Positions 36,048-44,776 of a stretch of DNA of 64,000 bases are shown here, piece after piece (the stretch's first letter is position 1; every line of letters begins with the position of its first letter). The notes below the pieces were generated by a model. The model saw only the letters and a list, made by a program, of their open reading frames with translations. It was not told the origin of the DNA and made no database searches. This DNA is from Alistipes sp. CAG:831 (GTDB lineage Bacteria > Bacteroidota > Bacteroidia > Bacteroidales > UBA932): NCBI GenBank assembly GCA_000432775.1, contig HF990395.1, forward strand, positions 55,274 through 119,273. The letters are read 5' to 3'. The translations under genes and the position numbers were made by a program.

Positions 36048-36725
36048 ATGTTAGGAACTATCGTCAACACCTCGTGCATCATCGCAGGCAGCCTGCTCGG
36101 AAGTCTGGCCGGTAAGGCCATCAAGCCCGAGTACCGGGATGCCATGTACAATGCAATGGGACTGGCCGCCCTGCTTCTCGGGGTGAGCGCCTTCGTATCG
36201 AACATATCCAAAAGCGAGTACCCGGTACTGTTCATCGCCAGCCTTGCCATCGGCTCTCTGACAGGTACGGTACTGAAGATTTCGGAGCGGTTCAACGGAC
36301 TCGTCTCCAAGTACTCAAAATCCCGGCTGGCAGAAGGTCTGTCCACCGGCATCCTGCTCTACTGCATCGGCACCCTGTCGATGGTAGGCTCGGTGATGAG
36401 CGCCCTGTACGGGGACAACACCTATCTGTTCACCAACGCCACCCTCGACCTCGTGACCTCCACCGTACTGGCAAGCACCTACGGGATAGGGATGATACTT
36501 GCCGCCCCGGTGCTATTCCTCTTTCAGGGCACTATATACATGATTACATCTTTCGCCGGAGATGTCATCTCCGACAGCCTGATGTGCGAGATATCGATAG
36601 TAGGCGGAGTACTCATTGCCAGTTCCGGACTCTCCATCCTCGGCATCAAGGACTGCAAGACTCTCAACATGCTGCCGGCCCTGCTCGTTCCTGTCCTGTT
36701 TTACATCGTCAAGTCATTGTTTTAA
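36048..36725 (+). CDS. DUF554 membrane protein
   Basis: The 225-residue protein has about seven membrane segments and the typical DUF554 start GTIVNTSCIIAGSLLGSLAG, followed by LSTGILLYCIGTLSMVGSVMSAL. DUF554 (YdfK/YqgA) proteins are conserved inner-membrane proteins of unknown function, possibly transporters. The gene ends three bases before a DMT transporter gene, so they form a two-gene operon. Confidence 0.9.
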   Translation: MLGTIVNTSCIIAGSLLGSLAGKAIKPEYRDAMYNAMGLAALLLGVSAFVSNISKSEYPVLFIASLAIGSLTGTVLKISERFNGLVSKYSKSRLAEGLSTGILLYCIGTLSMVGSVMSALYGDNTYLFTNATLDLVTSTVLASTYGIGMILAAPVLFLFQGTIYMITSFAGDVISDSLMCEISIVGGVLIASSGLSILGIKDCKTLNMLPALLVPVLFYIVKSLF

Positions 36726-36728
36726 AAT

Positions 36729-37721
36729 ATGGACCAGCATTTCGGAGAGATAGTCTCCCTCATCGTAGCCGTCTCCTGGACCCTGACGGCACTGAGCTTC
36801 GAATACGCCAGTAAGAAGATAGGATCCCTGTCGCTCAACATTATCCGCCTGATGATGGCCATGATAATGCTGGGTATCTTCCTGCTTGCCGCAACCGGCT
36901 CACCCTTTCCTGTCCATGCTGGACTGGCCGCCTGGCTTTGGCTCGCGCTTTCCGGCCTCGTAGGATACGTCTTCGGAGATTTCTGCCTCTTCAACTCCTA
37001 TGTAGTCATCGGTTCCCGGCTCGGCCAGCTGTTCATGACCCTCGCCCCGCCCACAGCCGCCATTGCAGGCTACTTCTTCTTAGGGGAGAAAATGTCGCTG
37101 ACATCCATTGCCGGCATGCTGGTCTGCGTCTCAGGTATAGGCATCTCGATTCTGGGCAGGACTGATTCGGACAAGGCTGACAAGGACAATGGAAACGGAC
37201 AAGACGGAGAGAATGACAGGCACCGCCATCACAAGCTCAGCATCAACCTGCCGATCAAAGGCGTGCTCTTCGGCATCGGAGCCGGCGTCGGCCAGGGCGT
37301 AGGACTGGTACTCAGCAAGATAGGTATGAGCCACTACATGGAGACCGCCCCTCCTGTCACCGAAATGGACAGCATCGTCATCCCTTTCGCATCCACCCAG
37401 ATCAGGGCTATCGCAGGTCTGGCCGGTTTCCTGATCATCATGCTTCTGCAGAAAAAAGGCCGGAACCTGGCCGCCTCATTCAAGGATGGAAAATCCATGG
37501 GTGCCGCCGCCTCCGGCACTTTCTTCGGTCCTTTCCTCGGCGTATCCCTCTCTCTGCTTGCCGTCAACTACACCGAAGCCGGCATCGCCTCCACCATCAT
37601 GGCCCTCACCCCTATCCTTATCATTCTCCCCTCCAAACTAATCTACAAGGAGAAGATTACCGCCCGGCAGGTCATCGGAGCCGTCATCAGTGTCACAGGA
37701 GCCTCGATCTTCTTCATCTGA
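36729..37721 (+). CDS. EamA/DMT-family transporter with a hydrophilic loop
   Basis: The protein has 330 residues with two EamA repeats: the first begins IVSLIVAVSWTLTALSFEYASK and the second GVLFGIGAGVGQGVGLVLSKIGM. Between them lies a charged loop rich in Asp, Lys, Asn and His (residues about 145-175) that other members lack. The substrate is unknown. It is the second gene of the DUF554 operon and is followed by a strong hairpin. Confidence 0.88.
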   Translation: MDQHFGEIVSLIVAVSWTLTALSFEYASKKIGSLSLNIIRLMMAMIMLGIFLLAATGSPFPVHAGLAAWLWLALSGLVGYVFGDFCLFNSYVVIGSRLGQLFMTLAPPTAAIAGYFFLGEKMSLTSIAGMLVCVSGIGISILGRTDSDKADKDNGNGQDGENDRHRHHKLSINLPIKGVLFGIGAGVGQGVGLVLSKIGMSHYMETAPPVTEMDSIVIPFASTQIRAIAGLAGFLIIMLLQKKGRNLAASFKDGKSMGAAASGTFFGPFLGVSLSLLAVNYTEAGIASTIMALTPILIILPSKLIYKEKITARQVIGAVISVTGASIFFI

Positions 37722-37748
37722 CCGGCACACAGCCCATCCAGGAAGATA

Positions 37749-37797
37749 GAAAACAATTGTGTTAGGCAGCGCAACCCGCCATAACACAATTGTTTTC
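37749..37797. terminator. Bidirectional terminator, 16-bp stem
   Basis: Bases 37749-37764 and 37782-37797 are exact reverse complements, rich in A/T at the outer ends, around a GC-rich loop. It lies between the convergent DMT and phoU genes. Confidence 0.75.
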
Positions 37798-37831
37798 AAA
37801 CATTGTTATTAACCACTAATTATACCGCCAT

Positions 37832-38521
37832 CTATTCCTGGGCATCTTTTCCTGATAGCATGGCCGTATGCTTCAGCACCTTGGCATCGATATAGAATAC
37901 TATCTCCTCTGCGATGTTGGTGAGATGGTCTCCGGTGCGCTCTAGCTTGCGGAAGACACTGCCCAGTCCCATGAGCACCGGCAGTTCATCCGTATGGGTC
38001 CTGGCATACTCCATCAGAATGCTGTCCGAGGCGGTCTTCAGCCTGTCCAGCTCGTCATCCATATCGATAACCGATGATGCCTTTGCCGGGTTCTCATCCA
38101 TCAGGGAAGCCTGAAGCTCATTCATCATCTCCAGCACGACACCGAACATCCTCTCCAGCTGAAGCCTGCCCACCAGATCCGCATCCAGTTTCTCCACATC
38201 TGTCTCCTTGACGAAACGGGCGATGCTGTAGGCATAGTCTCCGATACGCTCGAGGTCGCTGTTGATCTTGAGCATGGCCAGCACGAAGCGCAGGTCCACG
38301 GCCACCGGAGTGTAGAGAGCGATGAAGTCCTCCACCTGAGTATCTATCTTGATGTCCTGGGCATCCACCAGGCGCTCGCGCACCCATATCTGCTGGGCTA
38401 TATTGCGGTCCATGGCAAGCACTGCCTGCCGGGCCTGGTCCATCTGACTGTACACCATAGCCCACATGCGGTATACCTCGTTGCGGAGCTGGGTGAGTTG
38501 CTGATCTACGAATTTTACCAT
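37832..38521 (-). CDS. phoU: Phosphate signalling protein PhoU
   Basis: PhoU links the Pst transporter to the PhoR/PhoB two-component system and restrains phosphate uptake. The 229 residues form two three-helix PhoU repeats, with conserved metal-binding acid clusters of the type seen in RIGDYAYSIARF and ERTGDHLTNIAEEIVF. It is the last gene of the pst operon, 21 bases after pstB. No phoB/phoR is present in the window. Confidence 0.95.
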   Translation of the reverse strand: MVKFVDQQLTQLRNEVYRMWAMVYSQMDQARQAVLAMDRNIAQQIWVRERLVDAQDIKIDTQVEDFIALYTPVAVDLRFVLAMLKINSDLERIGDYAYSIARFVKETDVEKLDADLVGRLQLERMFGVVLEMMNELQASLMDENPAKASSVIDMDDELDRLKTASDSILMEYARTHTDELPVLMGLGSVFRKLERTGDHLTNIAEEIVFYIDAKVLKHTAMLSGKDAQE

Positions 38522-38542
38522 ATCCTGTAATATTTTTGTCTG

Positions 38543-39295
38543 TTAACCGAAACGTCCTGTGATGTAGTTCTGTGTCGCCTCCTTGTGAGGATTTGTAAAG
38601 ATAGTCTTGGTGTCGTCATATTCGACCATCTCGCCCATGTAGAAGAAAGCCGTCCTGTCGCTGACCCTGGCCGCCTGCTGCATGTTGTGCGTGACGATGA
38701 CTATGGTCACCTGACTGCGCAGCTCGCTGATGAGCTCCTCTACCTTGGCCGTGGAAATCGGGTCGAGAGCCGAGGCCGGCTCGTCCATAAGCAGCACCGA
38801 CGGAGACACCGCCATGGCACGGGCGATACAGAGCCTCTGCTGCTGACCTCCCGAAAGGGCGAATGCCGACTCGTTCAGCTTGTCCTTGACCTCATCCCAC
38901 AGGGCCGCCCCGCGCAGGGACTCCTCCACCCTCTCACGGATGTAGGCCTTGTCCTTTATGCCGTTGACCCGCAGGCCGTAGGCTACATTGTCAAATATGC
39001 TCTTGGGGAAGGGATTGGGCCTCTGGAACACCATTCCCACATTCTTGCGCAGCTCGTCCACATGGACATCCGCTCCATAAATATCCTGCCCGTCTATGAG
39101 TATCTGCCCCTCGAGCCGTGTCCCTGGAATCAGGTCGTTCATCCTGTTGAACAGCCGCAGGAAAGTGGATTTTCCACAGCCGGAGGGCCCGATGAAGGCG
39201 ACCACCTGGTTCTGGGGAATATCCATAGAGATGCCCTTGAGGGCGTGGAAGGCCCCGTAGTAGAAATTAACGTCTCTGGCTTCGATTTTCTCCAT
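38543..39295 (-). CDS. pstB: Phosphate ABC transporter ATP-binding protein
   Basis: PstB is the ATPase of the high-affinity phosphate importer. The 250 residues have Walker A GPSGCGKST at 34-42, the signature LSGGQQQRL near 147 and Walker B VLLMDEPASALD near 167, plus the PstB-specific start FYYGAFHALKGI. Its start codon shares one base with the stop of pstA, so the two are translated together. Confidence 0.97.
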   Translation of the reverse strand: MEKIEARDVNFYYGAFHALKGISMDIPQNQVVAFIGPSGCGKSTFLRLFNRMNDLIPGTRLEGQILIDGQDIYGADVHVDELRKNVGMVFQRPNPFPKSIFDNVAYGLRVNGIKDKAYIRERVEESLRGAALWDEVKDKLNESAFALSGGQQQRLCIARAMAVSPSVLLMDEPASALDPISTAKVEELISELRSQVTIVIVTHNMQQAARVSDRTAFFYMGEMVEYDDTKTIFTNPHKEATQNYITGRFG

Positions 39296-40182
39296 TATTT
39301 TATCTTTAACCGTTTTTCAAAATATTTTCTCAGTCCTCCTGCCAGTAGGTTGATGATCAGGACTATGATAATCAGCACCAGGGCCGTCCCGTAGGCTATC
39401 GGCTGCTGTGCCTCGATGTCCGTACCGCTGGTCGAAATCACGTAGAGGTGGTACGGCAGGGCCATGCACTGGTCAAATATGGATGCGGGCAGTTGCGGGA
39501 AGAAATAGGCGGCGCAGGTGAAAAGAATCGGGGCGGTCTCTCCCGACACACGGCCGAGGGAGAGAATCAGTCCGGTGATGATGCGGGGCATACCCATCGG
39601 CAGCACCACCTTCCAGATAGTCTGGAGCTTGGTGGCGCCCAGGGCCAGGCTCCCCTCGCGGATACCGGCGGGAATGTCCTTCAGGGCCTCCTCCGTGGTA
39701 CGAATAATCAGCGGCAGGGAGAGCAGCCCGAGGGTCAGGGAGCCGGCCAGAATACTGTCGCCGAATCCCAGATACTTTACGAACAGGGCCATGCCGAAAA
39801 GTCCGAAGACTATCGAGGGCACGCCGCTGAGGTTATTGGTCATCAGGCGGATGAAGCGCACTACCCACCCTTTGGAGGCGTATTCGTTCATGTAGATGCC
39901 GCTCATGATGCCTATCGGGAAGGCTACCACGGCGCTTCCGAGCATCAGCAGCAGGGTTCCCACTATCGCGGGGAAAATACCGCCGGCGGTCATTCCGTCC
40001 TCCGGGGCCTTGGTCAGGAAGTCCCAGTTCAGGACTCCGGCGCCCTTGTAGATGATGAAGCCGAGGATGGCAAAGAGCACCAGGACAATAAAATAGCTCA
40101 GCACCCGGAATACGGTGAAGGCCGCAGCCTGCGAGCGCCGCTTGCGGAGGTGATAGCCGGTAGGATATACAGGGGTATTCAT
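39295..40182 (-). CDS. pstA: Phosphate ABC transporter permease PstA
   Basis: The 295-residue permease has six membrane segments and the ABC-permease loop EALKDIPAGIREGSLALGATKLQT that docks PstB. The C-terminal helix anchors at ALVLIIIVLIINLLAGG. It forms the channel with PstC. The gene lies six bases after pstC and overlaps pstB by one base. Confidence 0.95.
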   Translation of the reverse strand: MNTPVYPTGYHLRKRRSQAAAFTVFRVLSYFIVLVLFAILGFIIYKGAGVLNWDFLTKAPEDGMTAGGIFPAIVGTLLLMLGSAVVAFPIGIMSGIYMNEYASKGWVVRFIRLMTNNLSGVPSIVFGLFGMALFVKYLGFGDSILAGSLTLGLLSLPLIIRTTEEALKDIPAGIREGSLALGATKLQTIWKVVLPMGMPRIITGLILSLGRVSGETAPILFTCAAYFFPQLPASIFDQCMALPYHLYVISTSGTDIEAQQPIAYGTALVLIIIVLIINLLAGGLRKYFEKRLKIK

Positions 40183-40188
40183 GGGATG

Positions 40189-41385
40189 TTACTGGTTTTT
40201 GGCCTTGTTGCGGTGGGAGATGTACTCCACGCAGAGGTTGATGAAAAATGTGATGAAGAAGAGAATCACGCCCAGGAGAAACAGGGACTGGTAGTGCGCT
40301 CCGCCGGCGGGGGCTTCGCCCAGCTCTGCCGCAATGGTTGCGGGGATGGTCCTCAGCGGCTCGAGAATCGAATGAGGGATTACGGCGGCGTTGCCTGTCA
40401 CCATGAGCACGGCCATGGTCTCTCCTATCGCCCGTCCGATACCGAGCACTACGCCGGAGGCAATACCGGACATCGACGAGGGTATCACCACCTTGGAAAC
40501 GGTCTGCCATTTCGAGGCACCCAGGGCCAGGGAAGCCTCCCGCAGAGCCCTGGGGCAGTTGCGCATGGCATCCTCGGCCACAGTCACGATGGTAGGCAGA
40601 GCCATGATGGCCAGGACAATACTGCCCGCCAGCCCGCTCTCTCCCACCGGCAGGCCGAAGACCTGCTGCAGCAGGGGAACGATGATTATCAGGCCGAAGA
40701 AGCCGTAGACGACCGAAGGTATGCCGTTGAGCAGCTCAATGACGGGCTTGAGAATGTTTCTCACCCGCTCCGGAGCCACCTCGGCCATATAGACCGCTAT
40801 GCTGATGCCGAAAGGCAGGGCAAAGAGTATCGCGAAGAAGCTCACCCACAGTGTACCGGCTAACAGGGGCCACATGCCGAACAGGGGCGCGGGGGTGGCG
40901 GTCGGAAACCATTCGCTGCCGCCCAGCACCTCGGCCGGGGAGATGGCATTGTCCTCTATAAAGTTAAGCTGCGCCCCCTCCTCTACCATACTCTCGGGGA
41001 TAAAGGCGATCATCCCCGGAGTGGCGGCTATCAGGGAGTCGATCTTCCCCGCCGCGTACTCATACTGCGCTCCGAGTTCCTCCTCGGTAAAATATTCGTC
41101 CGCATCCTCCAGGCGGAAAGTAACTATCTCCATGTCCGGACCGCCGAGTTCGCTCCAGCGGGTGATGTCCTCGTCGAAGACGGCCTTGATCTCTGCGGCG
41201 GTCAGTTTCTTAACCGGATTGTCCTTGTGCACGGCCAGGACGTAGCCCTCCTCGATGACCTTCTCGCGGAAGAGACCCGCGCCCTCCGTGAAGAGGAAGC
41301 CGATAATCAGCAGGATGACGAGACTGGTGACGAAGCCGCTGGCTGTCAGCAGCCACTTTACGGCCTTTTCGAGAAAGCGCTTCAT
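40189..41385 (-). CDS. pstC: Phosphate ABC transporter permease PstC with a PstS-like periplasmic domain
   Basis: The C-terminal two thirds are a normal PstC with six membrane helices and the docking loop CPRALREASLALGASKWQT. After the first helix, residues about 48-155 form an extra periplasmic domain absent from the E. coli protein. It aligns by eye with PstS of the same operon: NPVKKLTAAEIKAVF...ITRW...GG here and NPVTQLTREQLEGIF...ITNW...GG there. This looks like a phosphate-binding-protein lobe fused into the permease. The length of 398 is therefore about 80-100 more than usual. It overlaps pstS by four bases. Confidence 0.93.
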   Translation of the reverse strand: MKRFLEKAVKWLLTASGFVTSLVILLIIGFLFTEGAGLFREKVIEEGYVLAVHKDNPVKKLTAAEIKAVFDEDITRWSELGGPDMEIVTFRLEDADEYFTEEELGAQYEYAAGKIDSLIAATPGMIAFIPESMVEEGAQLNFIEDNAISPAEVLGGSEWFPTATPAPLFGMWPLLAGTLWVSFFAILFALPFGISIAVYMAEVAPERVRNILKPVIELLNGIPSVVYGFFGLIIIVPLLQQVFGLPVGESGLAGSIVLAIMALPTIVTVAEDAMRNCPRALREASLALGASKWQTVSKVVIPSSMSGIASGVVLGIGRAIGETMAVLMVTGNAAVIPHSILEPLRTIPATIAAELGEAPAGGAHYQSLFLLGVILFFITFFINLCVEYISHRNKAKNQ

Positions 41386-42236
41386 CTCTCCGCGGCCTCC
41401 CCGCCGTCACCCTCCATTTTCACCGGTACGAAACCCTGCTCGAGGACCGACTGCTGTCCTGCAGGGGAAAGGGCGTATGATATGAAGGAGCTTACAGCCT
41501 GCTCCCTGGTCGCATCATAGTAGTAATACAGCGGACGGACTATAGGATAGGAGCCGTCGGCCGCTGTCTCCACAGAGGGCACCGCATAATGCCCGCCTCC
41601 GTCGTAGGACACCGCCAGAGGCTTCACATATCTGTTGAGATAGGCCAGTCCGATATAGCCGATGGCGCCCTTGGTCTGCTTGACCGACTGGATGATGGCT
41701 CCGGTCGCGGGCATAGAGAGGATGCTGCTCATGTAGTTCTTGTTATCCAGGACGCTTTCCTTGAAGAACTCATAGGTACCGGAGGACGTCTCGCGGGAGT
41801 AGACCACTATCTTACAATCCTCTCCGCCCACCTCCTTCCAGTTGGTAATCTTGCCCCTGAAAATGCCCTCGAGCTGCTCGCGGGTAAGCTGAGTGACGGG
41901 GTTCGAGGGATTGACCACCACCGCCAGGGCATCGTAAGCCACGATGACCTCCCTGGCCTCCAGACCGGCCTCGGCGAACTTCATTTTCTCCCCGAACTTG
42001 ATGCGCCTCGAAGCCATCGCGATGTCGGTCGTATTCTCCATCAGAGCCGCTATGCCGACTCCCGAGCCGCCGCCGGTGACGATGACCTCCCCCTCAGGAT
42101 GCTCCTCGAGATATTCTTCAGCAAGTTCTTGTGTAAGTGGAAGAAGAGTGTCGCTGCCCTTGACCCGCTGAGCTTGAGCCAACCCGGCAGTGAGCATTGC
42201 AGTAAATACGGAAATAAGAATCTTTTTACGGTTCAT
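41382..42236 (-). CDS. pstS: Phosphate-binding protein PstS
   Basis: PstS is the periplasmic phosphate receptor of the importer. The signal peptide ends GLAQAQ and the ligand loops are visible as VKGSDTLLPL, GGGSGVGIAAL and SRETSSGTYEFF. The 284 residues are the usual Bacteroidota size. It leads the operon pstS-pstC-pstA-pstB-phoU, driven by the promoter at 42272-42301 and a candidate Pho box upstream of it. Confidence 0.95.
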   Translation of the reverse strand: MNRKKILISVFTAMLTAGLAQAQRVKGSDTLLPLTQELAEEYLEEHPEGEVIVTGGGSGVGIAALMENTTDIAMASRRIKFGEKMKFAEAGLEAREVIVAYDALAVVVNPSNPVTQLTREQLEGIFRGKITNWKEVGGEDCKIVVYSRETSSGTYEFFKESVLDNKNYMSSILSMPATGAIIQSVKQTKGAIGYIGLAYLNRYVKPLAVSYDGGGHYAVPSVETAADGSYPIVRPLYYYYDATREQAVSSFISYALSPAGQQSVLEQGFVPVKMEGDGGEAAER

Positions 42237-42271
42237 CTCTGTATTCAGCCAGGATTTGTCCCGGCAGGCCG

Positions 42272-42301
42272 CAAAGATACTGGCCTCTGCGGAGTGTGCA
42301 A
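42272..42301 (-). promoter_or_regulatory. Promoter of the pst operon
   Basis: Minus strand: TTG (42301-42299), 19 bases, TATCTTTG (42279-42272). The leader is about 30 bases. Confidence 0.75.
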
Positions 42302-42326
42302 GACCCGCCGTCAGGTTTCATCCCGA

Positions 42327-42359
42327 TGTAACGGTATTTTAACCGTTATGTAACATCGG
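42327..42359. promoter_or_regulatory. Candidate Pho box (three 11-bp repeats)
   Basis: TGTAACGGTAT, TTTAACCGTTA and TGTAACATCGG follow each other without gaps, each with TAAC at positions 3-6, so the period is exactly 11 bp. This is the layout of PhoB/PhoP-type sites. It ends 26 bases upstream of the pstS -33 element, the expected place for an activator. The flanks also form an inverted repeat (CCGATGT/ACATCGG). Confidence 0.6.
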
Positions 42360-42392
42360 CGCCACCCCGTAAGTTATACCGGAGCAACTGTA

Positions 42393-42788
42393 TTACAGGC
42401 ACTTTCTTATGATAGGAATGATCTGTATGTCGGCAGGCAGCCAATCGACTGACTCCAGAGCTTCGGCCGGAAGCCAGCGGGCAGACTCATGCTCCTTGAG
42501 CACCAGAGTCCCCGACACCACACTGCACAGATAGCAGTGCATCGTCAGATGAAAGGCGGGATAGTCGTACTCCACCGTACAGAGCAGCTTCCCGATATTG
42601 ATCTCAGTGTCCAGTTCCTCCCGGATTTCCCTGCGCAGAGCCTCCTCCCGGCTCTCCCCGGCCTCCATCTTGCCGCCCGGGAACTCCCATTTGTCCTTGA
42701 ACTCCCCGTAGCCGCGCTGGGTCGCCAGGATGCGGCCGCCGTCATGGATGACCGCCGCCACCACCTCTATCCTCCGCCTATCTTCCAT
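42393..42788 (-). CDS. Nudix hydrolase (MutT-like)
   Basis: The 131-residue protein has the Nudix box GGKMEAGESREEALRREIREEL, fitting GX5EX7REUXEE, near residue 38. It is close to the MutT/CTP-pyrophosphohydrolase group that cleaves (deoxy)nucleoside triphosphates such as 8-oxo-dGTP. The ATG at 42788 is used; a longer frame reaches 42851 but lacks support. It overlaps the end of the GH105 gene by 11 bases, so the two are coupled. Confidence 0.9.
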   Translation of the reverse strand: MEDRRRIEVVAAVIHDGGRILATQRGYGEFKDKWEFPGGKMEAGESREEALRREIREELDTEINIGKLLCTVEYDYPAFHLTMHCYLCSVVSGTLVLKEHESARWLPAEALESVDWLPADIQIIPIIRKCL

Positions 42789-43959
42789 TGTCCCCGGCAC
42801 CGCCCAACATCGTATAGACCTGAACTCCTGCAGCCAGGAACGCCCCGACACCGTAGACCTCGGTCATGTCGCGGGTCACCTTCTTGGGATCAGCCCCTAT
42901 CGGCTGTACGTAACCCAGCTTGCCGTCAGGCTCCACCGCATCCGTCAGGGCCTTCCAGCCATTCAGGATTGCAGGACGGAATGCCTGCTCATCCAGCAGT
43001 CCGGAATTGACACCATAGGCCAGGCCATACACTATGAATCCCGTGGCACTGGTCTCGGGGGAAGGATAGGACTCCGGATCCAGCAGGCTCGCATGCCAGT
43101 ACCCGTCCGGACTCTGCAACTCGGCCAGCCTTCCGGCCAAGTCTATGAAAAGTTCCTCGTAGAAGTCCCTGACAGCATTTGTCTCAGGCAGAATCTGCAG
43201 CAGTTCTGCAAGTCCGGCCAGCACCCAGCCGTTACCCCGTCCCCAGAAAACCTTCCGGCCGTTGGACTCAACGTCGTCGAAATAACGCCAGTCACGGTAG
43301 AAGAGGCGCGCATCCTTGTCATAAAGATAACTGTAAGTAGCCTTGTATTCCCGGTCCATGAACTCGAGGAACTCCGGACGCCCGGTCAGGACATACATCC
43401 TCGCGTACACCGGAGGCGCCATGAACAGCGCGTCACACCAGGACCAGCGCTCCAGGGTCGCCGCATCGCTGTAATCCAGTTTCAACGTACTGTAGGAAGG
43501 ATATCTGAGCACGAACTCCGTCCGCGCCAGAGTCGGCAGCAGCATATTGCGCTCCCGGTATTTCTCATACATGGCAAGCCACGCCTGCGACACCGCAATA
43601 TCGTCCGCATGATACATCATCTTTCCCGTCTGCCAGCTGTTTCTCCGCCCTATCCTCCTTATCCACTGATAATAGCTGTCATCACCGTCCTCCTTCTCGG
43701 CCACCTCGGCCCAGTCCAGCATCCCCACATACAGTGCCGCCTGCGTCCACGCCAGGTCGCCGTGTTCCCCCTCATCTATCAGATGATTCGCCCTCTCCCA
43801 GTCAGCCACAAGTCTAAGCATAGATTTTACCTCCTGAGCCTCAGGAGCCTGCTGCGCCTCAGTCCTAACTGCCTTCACGCCACCTTCCGCCCTTGCCACC
43901 GCAGTTCCCGCAGCCGTCAGCGCCACCAGCGCCGCCACCATAACGATGTGTTTTTTCAT
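42778..43959 (-). CDS. Glycoside hydrolase family 105 (unsaturated rhamnogalacturonyl hydrolase)
   Basis: This exported 393-residue protein (signal peptide ending AVARAE) has the six-hairpin barrel of GH88/GH105 enzymes. Readable motifs are SWCDALFMAPPVYARM, WGRGNGWVLAGLAELL and PSPETSATGFIVYGLAYG; the aspartate in WCDALFM is the expected acid. The family removes unsaturated uronic residues from pectin or other polysaccharides cut by lyases. No other polysaccharide-utilisation genes (susC/susD) surround it. Confidence 0.92.
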   Translation of the reverse strand: MKKHIVMVAALVALTAAGTAVARAEGGVKAVRTEAQQAPEAQEVKSMLRLVADWERANHLIDEGEHGDLAWTQAALYVGMLDWAEVAEKEDGDDSYYQWIRRIGRRNSWQTGKMMYHADDIAVSQAWLAMYEKYRERNMLLPTLARTEFVLRYPSYSTLKLDYSDAATLERWSWCDALFMAPPVYARMYVLTGRPEFLEFMDREYKATYSYLYDKDARLFYRDWRYFDDVESNGRKVFWGRGNGWVLAGLAELLQILPETNAVRDFYEELFIDLAGRLAELQSPDGYWHASLLDPESYPSPETSATGFIVYGLAYGVNSGLLDEQAFRPAILNGWKALTDAVEPDGKLGYVQPIGADPKKVTRDMTEVYGVGAFLAAGVQVYTMLGGAGDNGR

Positions 43960-43984
43960 ATAACGGTTCCTTTAAAATGCGGGG

Positions 43985-43992
43985 CAAACTTA
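43985..43992 (-). promoter_or_regulatory. Promoter -7 box of the GH105 gene
   Basis: Minus strand TAAGTTTG; leader of about 20 bases to the ATG at 43959. Confidence 0.5.
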
Positions 43993-44017
43993 GTGTTTTC
44001 GGGGGATAACTCCAAAT

Positions 44018-44776
44018 TCAGATTCTTTTGAAATAGTCATACAGAAATATCGGCAAAGTATTCAAAACAGGTATCCTACAATCGGCCCCTGATTGATACT
44101 TCGCCTTCTGTTTCAGAAAGATATTCATTTGAGCCACTTCATCTTTAGTTGCCGGCCATTCATACCCTCCGCTGCAGATGTAATTAGCCTTTTTGACATT
44201 CTGCTCCTTCAAATACTCCCAGTTAGCCCTGACTTCCGCCGTATGCTTCTCTATCCCGAGCCGTTTGTTCCTCAACAGTATAAAATCCCAATTAGGATAA
44301 TAACTGAACTCATCGGCCCTACGCTTGAAATCGCGGCATTCTTCCCTGCTCACTGAATAACGGACATACTCATCATCCGGCAACCGCTTTGTATACCTCA
44401 ATGATTCTATCATAGGATAATTAACATACAATTTGCCATTACCCGTCTCATCATCGAAGAGATTCAACATACTTTGAAGCCTCGTATTAAATTCAGAAAC
44501 AGGAACTTTGACATCATGAATGTCATAGTCAAAAAACAAATACACCTCGGAAAAATCAGAGACCCGGGCAACTTCCTCCAGGCCTTTCTTTTCTTTATTT
44601 TTCAAAACCGCAACGATATCCGCGCCATCTCCTAATGACCTCATCTCACGATAAAGCTCGTATATGTCATTACCGTACGAACACAGTATAACATCTTCCC
44701 CACGAAAGTAAAGCTGCTCTATCGTACGGAACAACCTCGGTTCGCTTCTCTCTCCCTCAAACACAAACAGTATCAT
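44018..44776 (-). CDS. TOPRIM/RloB-like protein, partner of an AAA ATPase
   Basis: The 252-residue protein opens with ILFVFEGERSEP (residues 2-13), the acidic start of RloB/TOPRIM-like nucleases, and has VYLFFDYDIHD near residue 83, fitting the DxD of TOPRIM. The rest is helical, without further clear motifs. Its ATG overlaps the stop of the ATPase gene by four bases. AAA ATPase plus TOPRIM/RloB pairs are anti-phage systems (OLD, PARIS AriA/AriB, AbiL); which type this is cannot be settled here. It is AT-rich compared with its neighbours to the left. Confidence 0.72.
   Translation of the reverse strand: MILFVFEGERSEPRLFRTIEQLYFRGEDVILCSYGNDIYELYREMRSLGDGADIVAVLKNKEKKGLEEVARVSDFSEVYLFFDYDIHDVKVPVSEFNTRLQSMLNLFDDETGNGKLYVNYPMIESLRYTKRLPDDEYVRYSVSREECRDFKRRADEFSYYPNWDFILLRNKRLGIEKHTAEVRANWEYLKEQNVKKANYICSGGYEWPATKDEVAQMNIFLKQKAKYQSGADCRIPVLNTLPIFLYDYFKRI

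Noticed and set aside
39448..40863. 471-codon open frame opposite pstA and pstC
   Set aside because: Highly charged, repeat-rich translation that mirrors two permeases; not a real protein.
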